Made by a program: the position numbers and the translations under genes. Source: Pseudomonas sp. BN417 (GTDB taxonomy: Bacteria > Pseudomonadota > Gammaproteobacteria > Pseudomonadales > Pseudomonadaceae). From it: a stretch of DNA of 38,120 nt. Every line of letters starts with the position of its first letter. The stretch's first letter is position 1. Below, piece after piece: positions 1 to 6,742 of this stretch. The stretch lies in contig NZ_SSOJ01000059.1 of assembly GCF_029871205.1 (NCBI RefSeq), positions 1 through 38,120 of the forward strand, written 5' to 3'. The notes beneath the pieces are model-generated. The model had not been told where the DNA came from. It saw nothing but the letters and a program-made list of their open reading frames with translations, and searched no databases.

Positions 1-495
1 CCGGATGATTCGCTGGCAGGGCTCAGCCAGTTGATGAAGACCTTGGCGGCCCGCGCAACGCGCTACCGCAATCGTTTGGAAGGCCGTTCCGGCACTTTGT
101 GGGAAAGCCGCTTCAAGTCGAGCATCGTGCAGTCCGATGCCTACTTGCTGGCCTGCAGTCGTTACATCGAACTGAACCCGGTGCGGGCGTGCATGGTGGC
201 TGAGGCATCGGATTATCTCTGGTCCAGTTATGCCCTGCGTGTTGGGAGCGCACCTGAGCAGAGCTGGTTGGACGACGACCCGTGTTTCAACGCGCTCGGC
301 GCTACGGATAACGCACGGCGCCGCCGGTATGCCGAGTTCGTCAGGCAAGCAGTGCCCGCAGAGGAACTGAACCTGATTCGAGAGGCCATTCAACGCGGCC
401 AACTGACGGGGAACAACCACTTCGTGGATGAGGTTGAGCGTATTGCGGGCGTACGGATTGAACGGCGCAAGCAGGGGCAACCGAAATTAGAGTAG
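1..495 (+). CDS. REP-associated tyrosine transposase (RAYT, Y1_Tnp), 3' part
   Basis: The reading frame is open from base 1 (first codons Pro-Asp-Asp-Ser), so the 5' part, including the expected HUH metal motif, lies outside the window. What remains is the C-terminal part of an IS200-like Y1 transposase. It has the family hallmark YIELNPVRAC, which carries the Tyr conserved in this family, preceded by LWESRFKSSIV and followed by a WSSY segment. Known RAYTs are usually single-copy enzymes that act on REP/REPIN repeats. Here the last four codons and the stop lie inside the core of a repeat that recurs through the next 1.5 kb, which suggests these repeats are its substrates (inference). Two decayed relatives of this 3' end follow downstream. 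Confidence 0.85.
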   Translation, partial: PDDSLAGLSQLMKTLAARATRYRNRLEGRSGTLWESRFKSSIVQSDAYLLACSRYIELNPVRACMVAEASDYLWSSYALRVGSAPEQSWLDDDPCFNALGATDNARRRRYAEFVRQAVPAEELNLIREAIQRGQLTGNNHFVDEVERIAGVRIERRKQGQPKLE

Positions 496-550
496 GGAAA
501 ATAAATCTGTCCCCTTTTTCCGTCGTCCCCTTTTTCCGTCCCCTTTTTCC
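484..550 (+). repeat. RAYT-linked repeat, forward copy 1
   Basis: The core runs from the last codons of the transposase gene (AAATTAGAGTAGGG) through AAATAAATCTGTCCCCTTTTT. It is followed by two further tandem GTCCCCTTTTTCC units at 525-537 and 538-550. The same core recurs forward near 1149 and 1675, and inverted near 870 and 1924. Confidence 0.85.
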
Positions 551-554
551 TAAT

Positions 555-821
555 GTGTTCTATAGAGGTTCTATTCTATTAATTGTTTCTTTGCTCCACG
601 TAGCCCTAGCAGTCGGCAGTCAGAGGAAGATAGAAATTTCAAGAAAAGCTTCCGAGTTGTTGGGAGCAATAATGATGTTTGGCTTTCCAATAGGGACATT
701 TTTTGGGTATTTTTTCTACAGACTACGCTTTGGGTGGATCCAGACGCAGAGAGTAAAAAGAAGTAAGAGGGCATGGGGCGCACGAAAACGGAGGATTTAT
801 TTTCTCTATTATAATTTCTAG
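555..821 (+). CDS. Hypothetical small membrane protein (88 aa)
   Basis: This GTG-start frame encodes two hydrophobic segments (about residues 6-21 and 36-54) followed by an Arg/Lys-rich tail, which suggests a small two-helix inner-membrane protein. I recognise no family. It is clearly more A+T-rich than the core genome. It lies between a forward copy (484-550) and inverted copies (791-834, 870-907) of the RAYT-linked repeat. The last dozen or so codons run into the degenerate inverted copy, so the C-terminus may be eroded or altered. No strong Shine-Dalgarno precedes the GTG. It could be a real cargo gene or chance coding in low-GC DNA. Confidence 0.4.
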   Translation: MFYRGSILLIVSLLHVALAVGSQRKIEISRKASELLGAIMMFGFPIGTFFGYFFYRLRFGWIQTQRVKRSKRAWGARKRRIYFLYYNF

Positions 822-834
822 TCGATCCGATCTG
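791..834 (-). repeat. RAYT-linked repeat, degenerate inverted copy
   Basis: AGGATTTATTTT, then TAATTTCTAG and TCGATCCGATCTG, match the inverted copy at 870-930 with substitutions. The flank CTAG(T/C)CGATCCGA is shared as well as the core. Confidence 0.5.
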
Positions 835-869
835 TTAAAAGAGCGGCTTGATTTAAAATGGCCCGCCCG

Positions 870-930
870 AAAAGGGGACAGATTTATTTTTCCTACTCTA
901 ATTTTCTAGCCGATCCGACCTGATCCGATC
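870..930 (-). repeat. RAYT-linked repeat, inverted copy 2
   Basis: AAAAGGGGACAGATTTATTT followed by TCCTACTCTAATTTT (870-905) is the reverse complement of the forward core at 484-519. The flank CTAGCCGATCCGA, then a second GATCCGATCTGTC, also recurs near 819-834, and in weaker form at 1957-1976. With the copy at 484 it brackets the small membrane ORF. Confidence 0.8.
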
Positions 931-968
931 TGTCGGGAGGATCAATCTAGTTTAAGCAAATCCAGGGT

Positions 969-1165
969 GCTACGGATGAAGAACGGTGCCGCCGGTATGC
1001 CGAGTTCGCAAGGCAAGCAGTGCCCGCTGAGGAACTGAGCCTGATTCGCGAGGCCATTCAACGCGGCCAACTGACGGGGAGTAACCGCTTCGTAGATGAG
1101 GTTGAACGTATTGCGGGCGTACGGATTTAACGGCGCAAGCAGGGACGACCGAAATTAGAGTGGGG
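969..1165 (+). pseudogene. Decayed duplicate of the RAYT 3' end
   Basis: About 195 bases closely match the RAYT gene at 300-495, for example the shared stretches GCCGCCGGTATGCCGAGTTC and GAGGCCATTCAACGCGGCCA. Only the end of the gene is present. The codon GAA in the local motif Arg-Ile-Glu-Arg-Arg is TAA here (GGATTTAACGG), creating a premature stop 10 codons from the normal end. No 5' part is seen upstream, so this is a non-functional fragment. Like the intact copy, it runs directly into a forward repeat core. Confidence 0.8.
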
Positions 1166-1188
1166 AAAATAAATATGTCCCCTTTTCT
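1149..1188 (+). repeat. RAYT-linked repeat, forward copy 3
   Basis: ACCGAAATTAGAGTGGGG is followed by AAAATAAATATGTCCCCTTT. There are two substitutions relative to copy 1, one of which removes the RAYT stop codon (TAG to TGG). Confidence 0.8.
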
Positions 1189-1213
1189 TCACTTATTGAG
1201 GCGGAGAGGGAAA

Positions 1214-1549
1214 GTGCGAATAGATAGTGTTTGCGCAACGATTTTTTATTTGTCGCTGGTTGGGTGTGCTCCATCTCATCGTCAGTGGGTTGATGGGCTG
1301 AATATGTTCATTGGGACAAGGTTTGAGTCAAATATTTATGAGAGTTGTGAGAAGGGCTGTGGTAATTCTTATTGGTCTCCAATTAATCCTGATAAGAAGG
1401 TTGACAAAATAATTGGTGAGGGTGGGGGTGAGAGATATTATATAACCTGGGTTGCTGGCTGTAGTTATTCTCTTTATGTTTCGGCTGATGGGGTTGTTAG
1501 GTCTTGGCGATATGAGACAAAATATCCTGGTAGTTGTTATGTTTTTTGA
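1214..1549 (+). CDS. Hypothetical lipoprotein (about 111 aa)
   Basis: From the GTG at 1214 (preceded by GGAGAGGG at a suitable distance) the protein starts with a charged residue and a hydrophobic stretch ending in Leu-Val-Gly-Cys, a good lipobox. It is therefore probably lipid-anchored after cleavage before Cys. The frame stays open upstream to an ATG at 1175, inside the repeat, but that start would put an extra Arg-rich stretch before the signal peptide. The mature part has several Cys (CEKGCGN, GCSY, GSC), Trp and Tyr. I recognise no family. The A+T-rich composition and the position between RAYT remnants suggest horizontally acquired cargo. Confidence 0.55.
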   Translation: MRIDSVCATIFYLSLVGCAPSHRQWVDGLNMFIGTRFESNIYESCEKGCGNSYWSPINPDKKVDKIIGEGGGERYYITWVAGCSYSLYVSADGVVRSWRYETKYPGSCYVF

Positions 1550-1579
1550 CAGTAAAGAAAAGCGGGCTTGTTTAAAATG

Positions 1580-1687
1580 CAAGTGGAACTCGACATGGTT
1601 GAGCAGATCCGCAGTGCCACAAATGGGAGCTACGTCCTTGGCAGCCCTCGCTTCCAAGCTGAAATAGGGCGACCGAAGTTAGAGTAG
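1580..1687 (+). pseudogene. Remnant of a second, different RAYT C-terminus
   Basis: The frame reads QVELDMVEQIRSATNGSYVL, then GSPRFQAEIGRPKLE and stop. EQIR.ATNG..LGS.RF..EI is the usual C-terminal pattern of RAYT proteins, and GRPKLE plus stop falls in the repeat core as in the gene at 1-495. The part normally found between QAEI and GRPK seems to be deleted, and no upstream domain is present. This is a fragment of a RAYT distinct in sequence from the one at the start of the window. Confidence 0.65.
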
Positions 1688-1729
1688 GGGAAATATATCT
1701 GTCCCCCTTTTTCGTGTCCCCTTTTTCCT
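1675..1729 (+). repeat. RAYT-linked repeat, forward copy 4
   Basis: GAAGTTAGAGTAGGGGAAAT then ATATCTGTCCCCCTTTTT, with a second GTCCCCTTTTTCC at 1716-1728. It follows the RAYT remnant that ends at 1687. Confidence 0.75.
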
Positions 1730-2205
1730 ACATCCAATCCGGAAATTACTGCCCCGCTAATCGGAGCGCGCCGGCATACCGCCCCTCGCTCAATTGCTTT
1801 CATTGGTGCCTCCTGCCGTAACCGGCCCGTAGCAAGGAATCGCCCAGCGCGCACCCGCTCAATCGCATTTCGTCGTTCTGCTCGTGCTTACCGCCGGCGT
1901 GCTGGAGTTGGCATGTGAGGGAGAAGGGGACGGATTTGTTTTTCTTACTCTAATTTACTAGCCAATCCGATTCGTCGAGGAAATGAAGTTGGGGCCAAAG
2001 CAATTCAGCGAAGTCCGTCGCCAAACAATGGAGGCTCCAACGTAGTGGTTGAATGTACATGTCAGGATCGGCAGGTCGCGGAGCAGCTTTTCGTCCTGTC
2101 TCCTATTTGTCCTCTAACCAGCCATGTTGCGAACTCTCCAGTTCTACTTAGCCGATGGAAGAAGTTGTGCTTAGAGGGGCGTCTCGTTATCAGAGGAGCA
2201 AAGCC
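1730..2205. other. Intergenic stretch without a recognised gene
   Basis: About 475 bases between the last forward repeat and the nucleotidyltransferase-like gene. Apart from the inverted repeat copy at 1924-1976 I see no ORF with convincing start or family features, and no RNA gene. The sequence becomes more G+C-rich than the preceding cargo. Confidence 0.5.
1924..1976 (-). repeat. RAYT-linked repeat, inverted copy 5
   Basis: AAGGGGACGGATTTGTTTTT then CTTACTCTAATTT, followed by CTAGCCAATCCGATTCGTC. It matches the inverted copy at 870-930 in both core and flank, with more substitutions. It marks the right-hand edge of the repeat patch. Confidence 0.75.
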
Positions 2206-2955
2206 GTGCAGGACCTTACGGTGGTAATTCTGGCTGCGGAGTGCGGCCAAAAGTGTGAGCGCTGGGAGTTCGCCGAAATGCCCAAGCAATTAGTCGAAGT
2301 GCGCGGCGAGACATTGTTGGGCCGCACTCTGCGGCTGTTGAGGGAGGGAGGCTCCGAGTTCCCCTGGCTGATAACCAGGAGCGATGCCTTTCTCGGATTT
2401 CCTGCTATCGGCTGGTGCCCATTGCATAGCGACACAAAGGCTCACAGCTTGCTGGCCGCCTTTTCCCTCTGGCAGTCAGGTGACCTTCTGGTGCTCTATA
2501 GCGATGTCTATTTCTCGGAGCCTGCATTCGAGGCAATTCTCGGTGGTACGGGCACTCGCTTTTACGGGCGCGCCGGCCGCAGCGCCTTTACCTTGAAGAA
2601 CTATGGCGAGCTATTCGCAATTCGGATCGCCGACAAGGACAGACTCCGTGCACAGCAGATGCTGGAAACGCTCATTTCGCACCATGAACTCACTGGCAAC
2701 CAGAGTTTCTGGTGTTTCTACAGGCTGATGGCCGGCTTGCCGCTGGCCGATAGCAATGCGACGGAGCACAAGTACTTGGTCCGCTTACATGACGAAACCG
2801 ATGACGTGGACTTTGTCAGTGAAGTGTCGAAATTGGTGGAGGCGATCGAGAAACCCCTTCGTTGGCGTGCCCGATATCTGGCGCGACGTCTAAGCCTGCT
2901 GAACAAGCTGCGGAGGGAGCGTTGGCGCGGTGTGCCTCAGTCGCGCGAGGAGTAA
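2206..2955 (+). CDS. Nucleotidyltransferase-like (GT-A fold) protein
   Basis: The GTG at 2206 is chosen because GAGGAG sits at 2192-2197; the longer frame to 2155 has no good ribosome site. The N-terminus TVVILAAECGQ...MPKQLVEVRGETLL resembles the NTP-binding signature of MobA/sugar-1-phosphate nucleotidyltransferases (LAAG.G.R...PK.L). DLLVLYSDVYF near residues 105-115 resembles the strand ending in the metal-binding Asp. The usual G.G.R loop is replaced by ECGQKCE, so nucleotide binding may be altered. The 249-aa protein stands alone, with no sugar-biosynthesis neighbours, between the repeat patch and an IS element. It may be a leftover of a surface-polysaccharide locus. Family assignment is moderate; substrate is unknown. 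Confidence 0.65.
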   Translation: MQDLTVVILAAECGQKCERWEFAEMPKQLVEVRGETLLGRTLRLLREGGSEFPWLITRSDAFLGFPAIGWCPLHSDTKAHSLLAAFSLWQSGDLLVLYSDVYFSEPAFEAILGGTGTRFYGRAGRSAFTLKNYGELFAIRIADKDRLRAQQMLETLISHHELTGNQSFWCFYRLMAGLPLADSNATEHKYLVRLHDETDDVDFVSEVSKLVEAIEKPLRWRARYLARRLSLLNKLRRERWRGVPQSREE

Positions 2956-2984
2956 GGATCTCGTTGCGACTTCACAGGAAAAGG

Positions 2985-3019
2985 TGGACTCGCCCCTATC
3001 AAACCGGACACCGGCACCC
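2985..3019 (+). repeat. Left terminal inverted repeat of the IS
   Basis: TGGACTCGCCCC, then GGACACCGGCACCCC. It aligns with the right end at GCCCCT and GGACACCG, with a one-base difference in the spacer. It is preceded by the AAAGG duplication. Confidence 0.85.
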
Positions 3020-3021
3020 CG

Positions 3022-3897
3022 TTAAGTTGACGTCGTTGCCAGGCGCCTGAACTCCCGTGGCGATCGGTAGTTCAGGGCGCTGTGCGGATGTTCCTCGTTG
3101 TAATGCTCGAAGGCGATGGCCAGATTGCGCAGGGCCGTCGCTCGGTCAGGTTTGGGCATGTGGCCGATGTAGTCGCGCTTCATGGTCTTCACGAAGCTTT
3201 CTGCCATGCCATTGCTCTGTGGACTGCAGACCGGGGTCGTCAACGGCTGCAGGCCTATCTGCCGGGCAAAGACACGGGTCTGTTCGGCGGTATAGGCCGA
3301 GCCGTTATCGCTCAGCCATTGCACCGGCGACGCAGGCGGTTCTTCACCGAAGCGCTGCTCGATGGCCTGCAACATCACGTCGCGGACATCGTCGCCGCTG
3401 TAGCCGTTTGGGCTGGCCACCCAGCTGATGGCCTCGCGGTCGCAGCAGTCCAGGGCGAAGGTCACCCGCAGCTTGTCGCCATCTTCACAGCGAAATTCGA
3501 AGCCATCCGAACACCAGCGGCTGTTGCTCGTCGCCACGGCCACCCGACCTTCGTGGCGTCGCGCGACGCCAGGTTGCTTACGCCGCCGCTCCAGCAGCAG
3601 GTCGTGGTCACGCATGACGCGGTAAACCCGTTTCACATTGATCGGTGGCAGGGCCTGCTGCTCATACTGCCGCCGCAACAGGCCCCAGACCCGACGATAG
3701 CCATAGCTGGGCAACTCGCCGATCGCCTGCTGGATCCGTTCGACCAGTGCCGCATCGTTGAACGTTCGCCGGCGGATTCGCTTTTCGCCCGACGGTTGCT
3801 TGAGTCGAGCCGTCAATTGCGAGCGCGCTACACCGAGACTTTCACTGACCACCTTCACTGGTCGTCCCCCGGCAACAAGGGTGAGTGCGCAAGCCAT
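3022..3897 (-). CDS. IS3/IS2-group transposase OrfB (DDE integrase domain)
   Basis: The 291-aa frame carries an rve integrase core with the DDE triad: Asp131 in CSDGFEF, Asp197 in LSDNGSAY and Glu233 in SNGMAESF, giving the D(35)E spacing of the IS3 family. The segment [16 protein letters not shown] and the ending [14 protein letters not shown] closely resemble IS2 InsD. It overlaps orfA by 43 bases in the -1 frame. It is expected to be made as an OrfAB fusion through slippage on the AAAA run (complement of 3897-3900, codons CGA AAA TGG in OrfA). The ATG at 3897 lies inside that run and has no ribosome site. Confidence 0.92.
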   Translation of the reverse strand: MACALTLVAGGRPVKVVSESLGVARSQLTARLKQPSGEKRIRRRTFNDAALVERIQQAIGELPSYGYRRVWGLLRRQYEQQALPPINVKRVYRVMRDHDLLLERRRKQPGVARRHEGRVAVATSNSRWCSDGFEFRCEDGDKLRVTFALDCCDREAISWVASPNGYSGDDVRDVMLQAIEQRFGEEPPASPVQWLSDNGSAYTAEQTRVFARQIGLQPLTTPVCSPQSNGMAESFVKTMKRDYIGHMPKPDRATALRNLAIAFEHYNEEHPHSALNYRSPREFRRLATTST

Positions 3898-4241
3898 TTT
3901 CGCGAGCGGGCGATCTCCACCGCTTCCTTGAGGATCTCGGCCTCCATGGTTTTCTTGCCCAGCATCCGTTGCAGCTCACGAATCTGCTTCAGCGCATCGG
4001 CCAACTCGGAGGCTGGCACCACCGCCTCACCGGCACTGACCGCCGACAGGCTGCCGTCCTGATAGAGCTTGCGCCAGTGAAACAACTGGTTGGCATTGAT
4101 GCCGTTACGCCGGGCCACCACCGAGACGCTTTGCCCCGGCTCCAGGCTCTCGCGCACCATGGCCAATTTTTCCTCGACGCTCCAGCGGCGCCGCCGCTCC
4201 TGGCCGAGAACTTCGATCGATTTGTCTTTGCTGGTAGTCAT
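3855..4241 (-). CDS. IS3/IS2-group transposase OrfA (helix-turn-helix)
   Basis: This 128-aa protein binds the IS ends. [20 protein letters not shown] and [20 protein letters not shown] form the helix-turn-helix of the transposase_8/InsC type. The C-terminal half ([15 protein letters not shown]...[10 protein letters not shown]) has leucine-zipper spacing for multimerisation. The ATG at 4241 is preferred to an upstream in-frame GTG at 4247. Its 3' end overlaps orfB and supplies the frameshift site near Ser-Arg-Lys-Trp-Leu. Confidence 0.9.
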   Translation of the reverse strand: MTTSKDKSIEVLGQERRRRWSVEEKLAMVRESLEPGQSVSVVARRNGINANQLFHWRKLYQDGSLSAVSAGEAVVPASELADALKQIRELQRMLGKKTMEAEILKEAVEIARSRKWLAHSPLLPGDDQ

Positions 4242-4273
4242 AAACACAGTCGTTTGCCTATCCCTTATGGTAA

Positions 4274-4311
4274 GGGGGAAACGGTGTCCTGTGCTTCAAG
4301 GGGCTCGTTCA
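4274..4311 (-). repeat. Right terminal inverted repeat of the IS
   Basis: Read on the minus strand it begins TGAACGAGCCCC and continues to GGACACCGTTTCCCC. It is followed on the plus strand by the AAAGG duplication at 4312-4316. The orfA promoter should lie between this end and 4241. Confidence 0.85.
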
Positions 4312-4401
4312 AAAGGGTTCCTTTTTGTCTCAGTCGGAGGTGAGCGCGCCCTGGGGTGATGTTGCCCTGGGTCTTGCCCTGAATGTTGATATAGGCGGGA
4401 T

Positions 4402-4441
4402 GGTCCCCTTTTCGCGCGGTCCTCTCGAGGAAAAGGGGACC
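4402..4441. repeat. Inverted repeat with GGTCCCCTTTT arms
   Basis: GGTCCCCTTTT at 4402-4412 is perfectly repeated inverted as AAAAGGGGACC at 4431-4441, with an 18-base loop. The arms share GTCCCCTTTT with the RAYT-linked repeats at 484-1976, so this may be an outlying relative. It lies in the 312-base gap between the IS and estA, which has no gene. Confidence 0.7.
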
Positions 4442-4454
4442 TTTTCTCCCCGCG

Positions 4455-4481
4455 GTGGAAATCCACTTCGTGGATTTTCAC
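4455..4481. repeat. REP-like hairpin upstream of estA
   Basis: GTGGAAATCCAC TTC GTGGATTTTCAC folds into a 12-bp stem with one mismatch and a 3-base loop. It is typical of Pseudomonas REP-type intergenic palindromes. Confidence 0.65.
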
Positions 4482-4629
4482 CCTACGCCGGGCTTCCGTC
4501 CGCGGACCGGGCTTGCCGTCTATGCTGTTCCGCTGAAGTGGGGCACTTGGAACGGGGCTTGGGCGTGACGGATGCTCATTGGTACTGTCGTGCCGCCCTG
4601 ACAATAAGAATACTCACGGAGTAAGCACA

Positions 4630-6570
4630 ATGACCGGAATGGCGCTCAAGCCACTCGTGGCAGCCTGCCTGCTGGCCACCTTGTCCACTGCAGTTCAGGC
4701 GGCACCCGCTCCCTACTCGACCATTGTGGTGTTCGGCGACAGCCTCAGCGATGCCGGGCAGTTCCCGGATCCGGGCGGCCCGGCCGGCAGCACCATGCGC
4801 TTTACCAACCGGGTCGGTCCGACCTTCCAGAACGGCAGTGGCGAAATCTTCGGCCCGGTCACGCCGACGCTGCTGGGTGGCCAGCTCGGCATCGCCCCCG
4901 GGGAGCTGGCGGTGTCCACTTCGCCGGTCAATGCCCGGCTGGGCATCGCGGACGGCAACAACTGGGCGGTCGGCGGTTACCGCACCGACCAGATCTTCGA
5001 CTCGATCACCGCGCCGAGTGGCTCGGTGGTCGCCAACGGCGGCATCACCCTGCGCAGCCGTGACGGCTACCTGGTGGATCGCGCCAGCCAGGGCCTGGGC
5101 GCCGACCCAAATGCGCTCTATTACCTCACCGGCGGTGGCAACGACTTCCTCCAGGGGCGCATCCTCAACCAGCTCCAGGCGCAGCAGGCGGCGGGGCGCC
5201 TGGTCGACAGCGTGGAGGCCCTGCAGCAGGCCGGCGCCCGCTACATCATGGTCTGGCTGTTGCCTGACCTGGGTCTGACCCCGGCCACCTTCGGCACTGT
5301 GCAGCAATCCTTCGCCAGCCAGCTCAGTGCCTCCTTCAATGCCACGCTGACCGCGCAGCTGAGCCAGGTGCCCGCCAATATCATCCCGCTGAACATTCCC
5401 CTGCTGGTCGGGGAAACCCTGGCCAACCCCAGCGCCTATGGCCTGGCCAGCGACCAGAATCTGGTCGGCACCTGCTTCAGCGGCAACGGCTGCATCATGA
5501 ACCCCACCTTCGGGCTCAACGGCACCACGCCGGACCCGACCCGTCTGCTGTTCAATGACAGCGTGCACCCGACCATCGCCGGCCAGCGGCTGATCGCCGA
5601 TTACGCCTATTCCCTGCTGGCGGCGCCCTGGGAAGTGACCCTGCTGCCGGAAATGGCCCATGGCACCCTGCGTGCCTACCAGGACGAGCTGCGCAACCAG
5701 TGGCAGGCGGACTGGGAGCGCTGGCAGGGCGTTGGCCAGTGGCGCGCTTTCGTCGCCGGCGGTGGCCAGCACCTGGACTTCGATTCCCAGGACAGCGCCG
5801 CCAGCGGCGACGGCAATGGATACAACCTCACCCTCGGCGGCAGCTACCGGATCGACGATGCCTGGCGTGCCGGCGTCGCGGCGGGCTTCTTCCGGCAGGA
5901 TCTGGAGGCCGGCGCCGAGGATTCCGAGTACCAATTGAACAGCTACCTGGCCAGCGCCTTCGTGCAGTACCAGCAGAACCGCTGGTGGGCCGATGCGGCA
6001 CTGACCGGCGGCTACCTCGACTATGACGACCTCAAGCGCAAGTTCGCCCTGGGCGGCGGTTCGCGCAGCGAGAAGGGCGACACCGATGGCCATCTCTGGG
6101 CATTCAGCGCGCGCCTGGGCTACGACATCGCCCAGCAGGCCGATAGCCCCTGGCACCTGTCGCCCTTCATCAGCGCCGATTACGCGCGGGTGGAGGTCGA
6201 CGGCTATGCCGAGGACGGCGCCAGCTCCACCGCGCTCGATTACGACGACCAGAAGCGCGACTCCAGGCGCCTGGGCGCCGGCCTCCAGGGCAAGTACGCG
6301 TTCGGCGCCGATACCCAGGTATTTGCCGAGTACGCCCACGAGCGTGAATACGAGGACGATAACCAGGACTTGACCCTTGCCCTCAACAGCCTGCCCGGCA
6401 ACCGCTTCACCCTCGAGGGTTTCACCCCGCAGGACCACCTGGACCGGGTCAGCCTCGGCTTCAGCCAGCAGCTGGCGCCGGATCTCTCGCTGCGCGGCGG
6501 CTACAGCTGGCGCAAGGGCGAGGACGACACCCAGCAGGGTGTCAGCCTGGCATTGAGCCTGGACTTCTGA
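4630..6570 (+). CDS. estA: Esterase EstA, GDSL autotransporter
   Basis: Outer-membrane esterase with a surface-exposed GDSL hydrolase domain and its own C-terminal beta-barrel. In P. aeruginosa it affects rhamnolipid production and motility (established). The ATG at 4630, preceded by GGAG, gives 646 aa, the known family length. A signal peptide ends AVQA at residue 24. Block I is [11 protein letters not shown] with nucleophile Ser38, block III is GGGND (168-172), and block V is NDSVHPT with Asp310 and His313. Subtracting the 24-residue signal gives Ser14, Asp286 and His289, as in P. aeruginosa EstA. The barrel occupies roughly residues 370-646 and ends LALSLDF, with the terminal Phe needed for barrel assembly. 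Confidence 0.96.
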   Translation: MTGMALKPLVAACLLATLSTAVQAAPAPYSTIVVFGDSLSDAGQFPDPGGPAGSTMRFTNRVGPTFQNGSGEIFGPVTPTLLGGQLGIAPGELAVSTSPVNARLGIADGNNWAVGGYRTDQIFDSITAPSGSVVANGGITLRSRDGYLVDRASQGLGADPNALYYLTGGGNDFLQGRILNQLQAQQAAGRLVDSVEALQQAGARYIMVWLLPDLGLTPATFGTVQQSFASQLSASFNATLTAQLSQVPANIIPLNIPLLVGETLANPSAYGLASDQNLVGTCFSGNGCIMNPTFGLNGTTPDPTRLLFNDSVHPTIAGQRLIADYAYSLLAAPWEVTLLPEMAHGTLRAYQDELRNQWQADWERWQGVGQWRAFVAGGGQHLDFDSQDSAASGDGNGYNLTLGGSYRIDDAWRAGVAAGFFRQDLEAGAEDSEYQLNSYLASAFVQYQQNRWWADAALTGGYLDYDDLKRKFALGGGSRSEKGDTDGHLWAFSARLGYDIAQQADSPWHLSPFISADYARVEVDGYAEDGASSTALDYDDQKRDSRRLGAGLQGKYAFGADTQVFAEYAHEREYEDDNQDLTLALNSLPGNRFTLEGFTPQDHLDRVSLGFSQQLAPDLSLRGGYSWRKGEDDTQQGVSLALSLDF

Positions 6571-6575
6571 TCGAC

Positions 6576-6603
6576 CCGGCCGGCGGCGTGTTCCGCCGGC
6601 CGG
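6576..6603 (+). terminator. Strong hairpin after estA
   Basis: CCGGCCGGCGG CGTGTT CCGCCGGCCGG forms a perfect 11-bp G+C stem with a 6-base loop, six bases after the estA stop. No T-tract follows (CTTCCC), so it may be a weak terminator or an mRNA 3'-end stabiliser. Confidence 0.6.
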
Positions 6604-6742
6604 CTTCCCACCCTCGGCCCTGGCAAGGCCGCCTGCTCCAGCCCATTCAGCTGATGTTTGACGAACTCTTCACGATTTCGCAGTCATAGTCCCTGCCTTT
6701 CCATCAACTCGACTGGTCATGGCTCGACTAGGGCGGATGTTT

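Larger units (their letters stand above)
2985..4311 (-). mobile_element. Complete IS3-family element, IS2 group (1327 bp)
   Basis: It contains orfA and orfB overlapping in the IS3 manner. The left end starts TGGACTCGCCCC... GGACACCGGCACCCC, and the right end, read inward on the minus strand, starts TGAACGAGCCCC...GGACACCGTTTCCCC. Both flanks carry the same five bases, AAAGG (2980-2984 and 4312-4316), a perfect target-site duplication. The size is close to that of IS2 (about 1.33 kb, 5-bp duplication). With intact ORFs and duplication it looks recent and possibly active. Confidence 0.93.

Noticed and set aside
509-550. Tandem GTCCCCTTTTTCC units considered as a CRISPR-like or VNTR array
   Set aside because: Only three very short units without spacers; they are the end of the RAYT-linked repeat.
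3082-4062. 326-codon plus-strand frame inside the IS element
   Set aside because: It is antisense to orfB, which has a full DDE triad; no ribosome site or family signature.
4278-4316. Smaller IS with ends at GGACACCG only
   Set aside because: Extending both ends outward to TGGACT and TGAACG gives further matching bases and an exact AAAGG duplication, which the shorter boundary does not.
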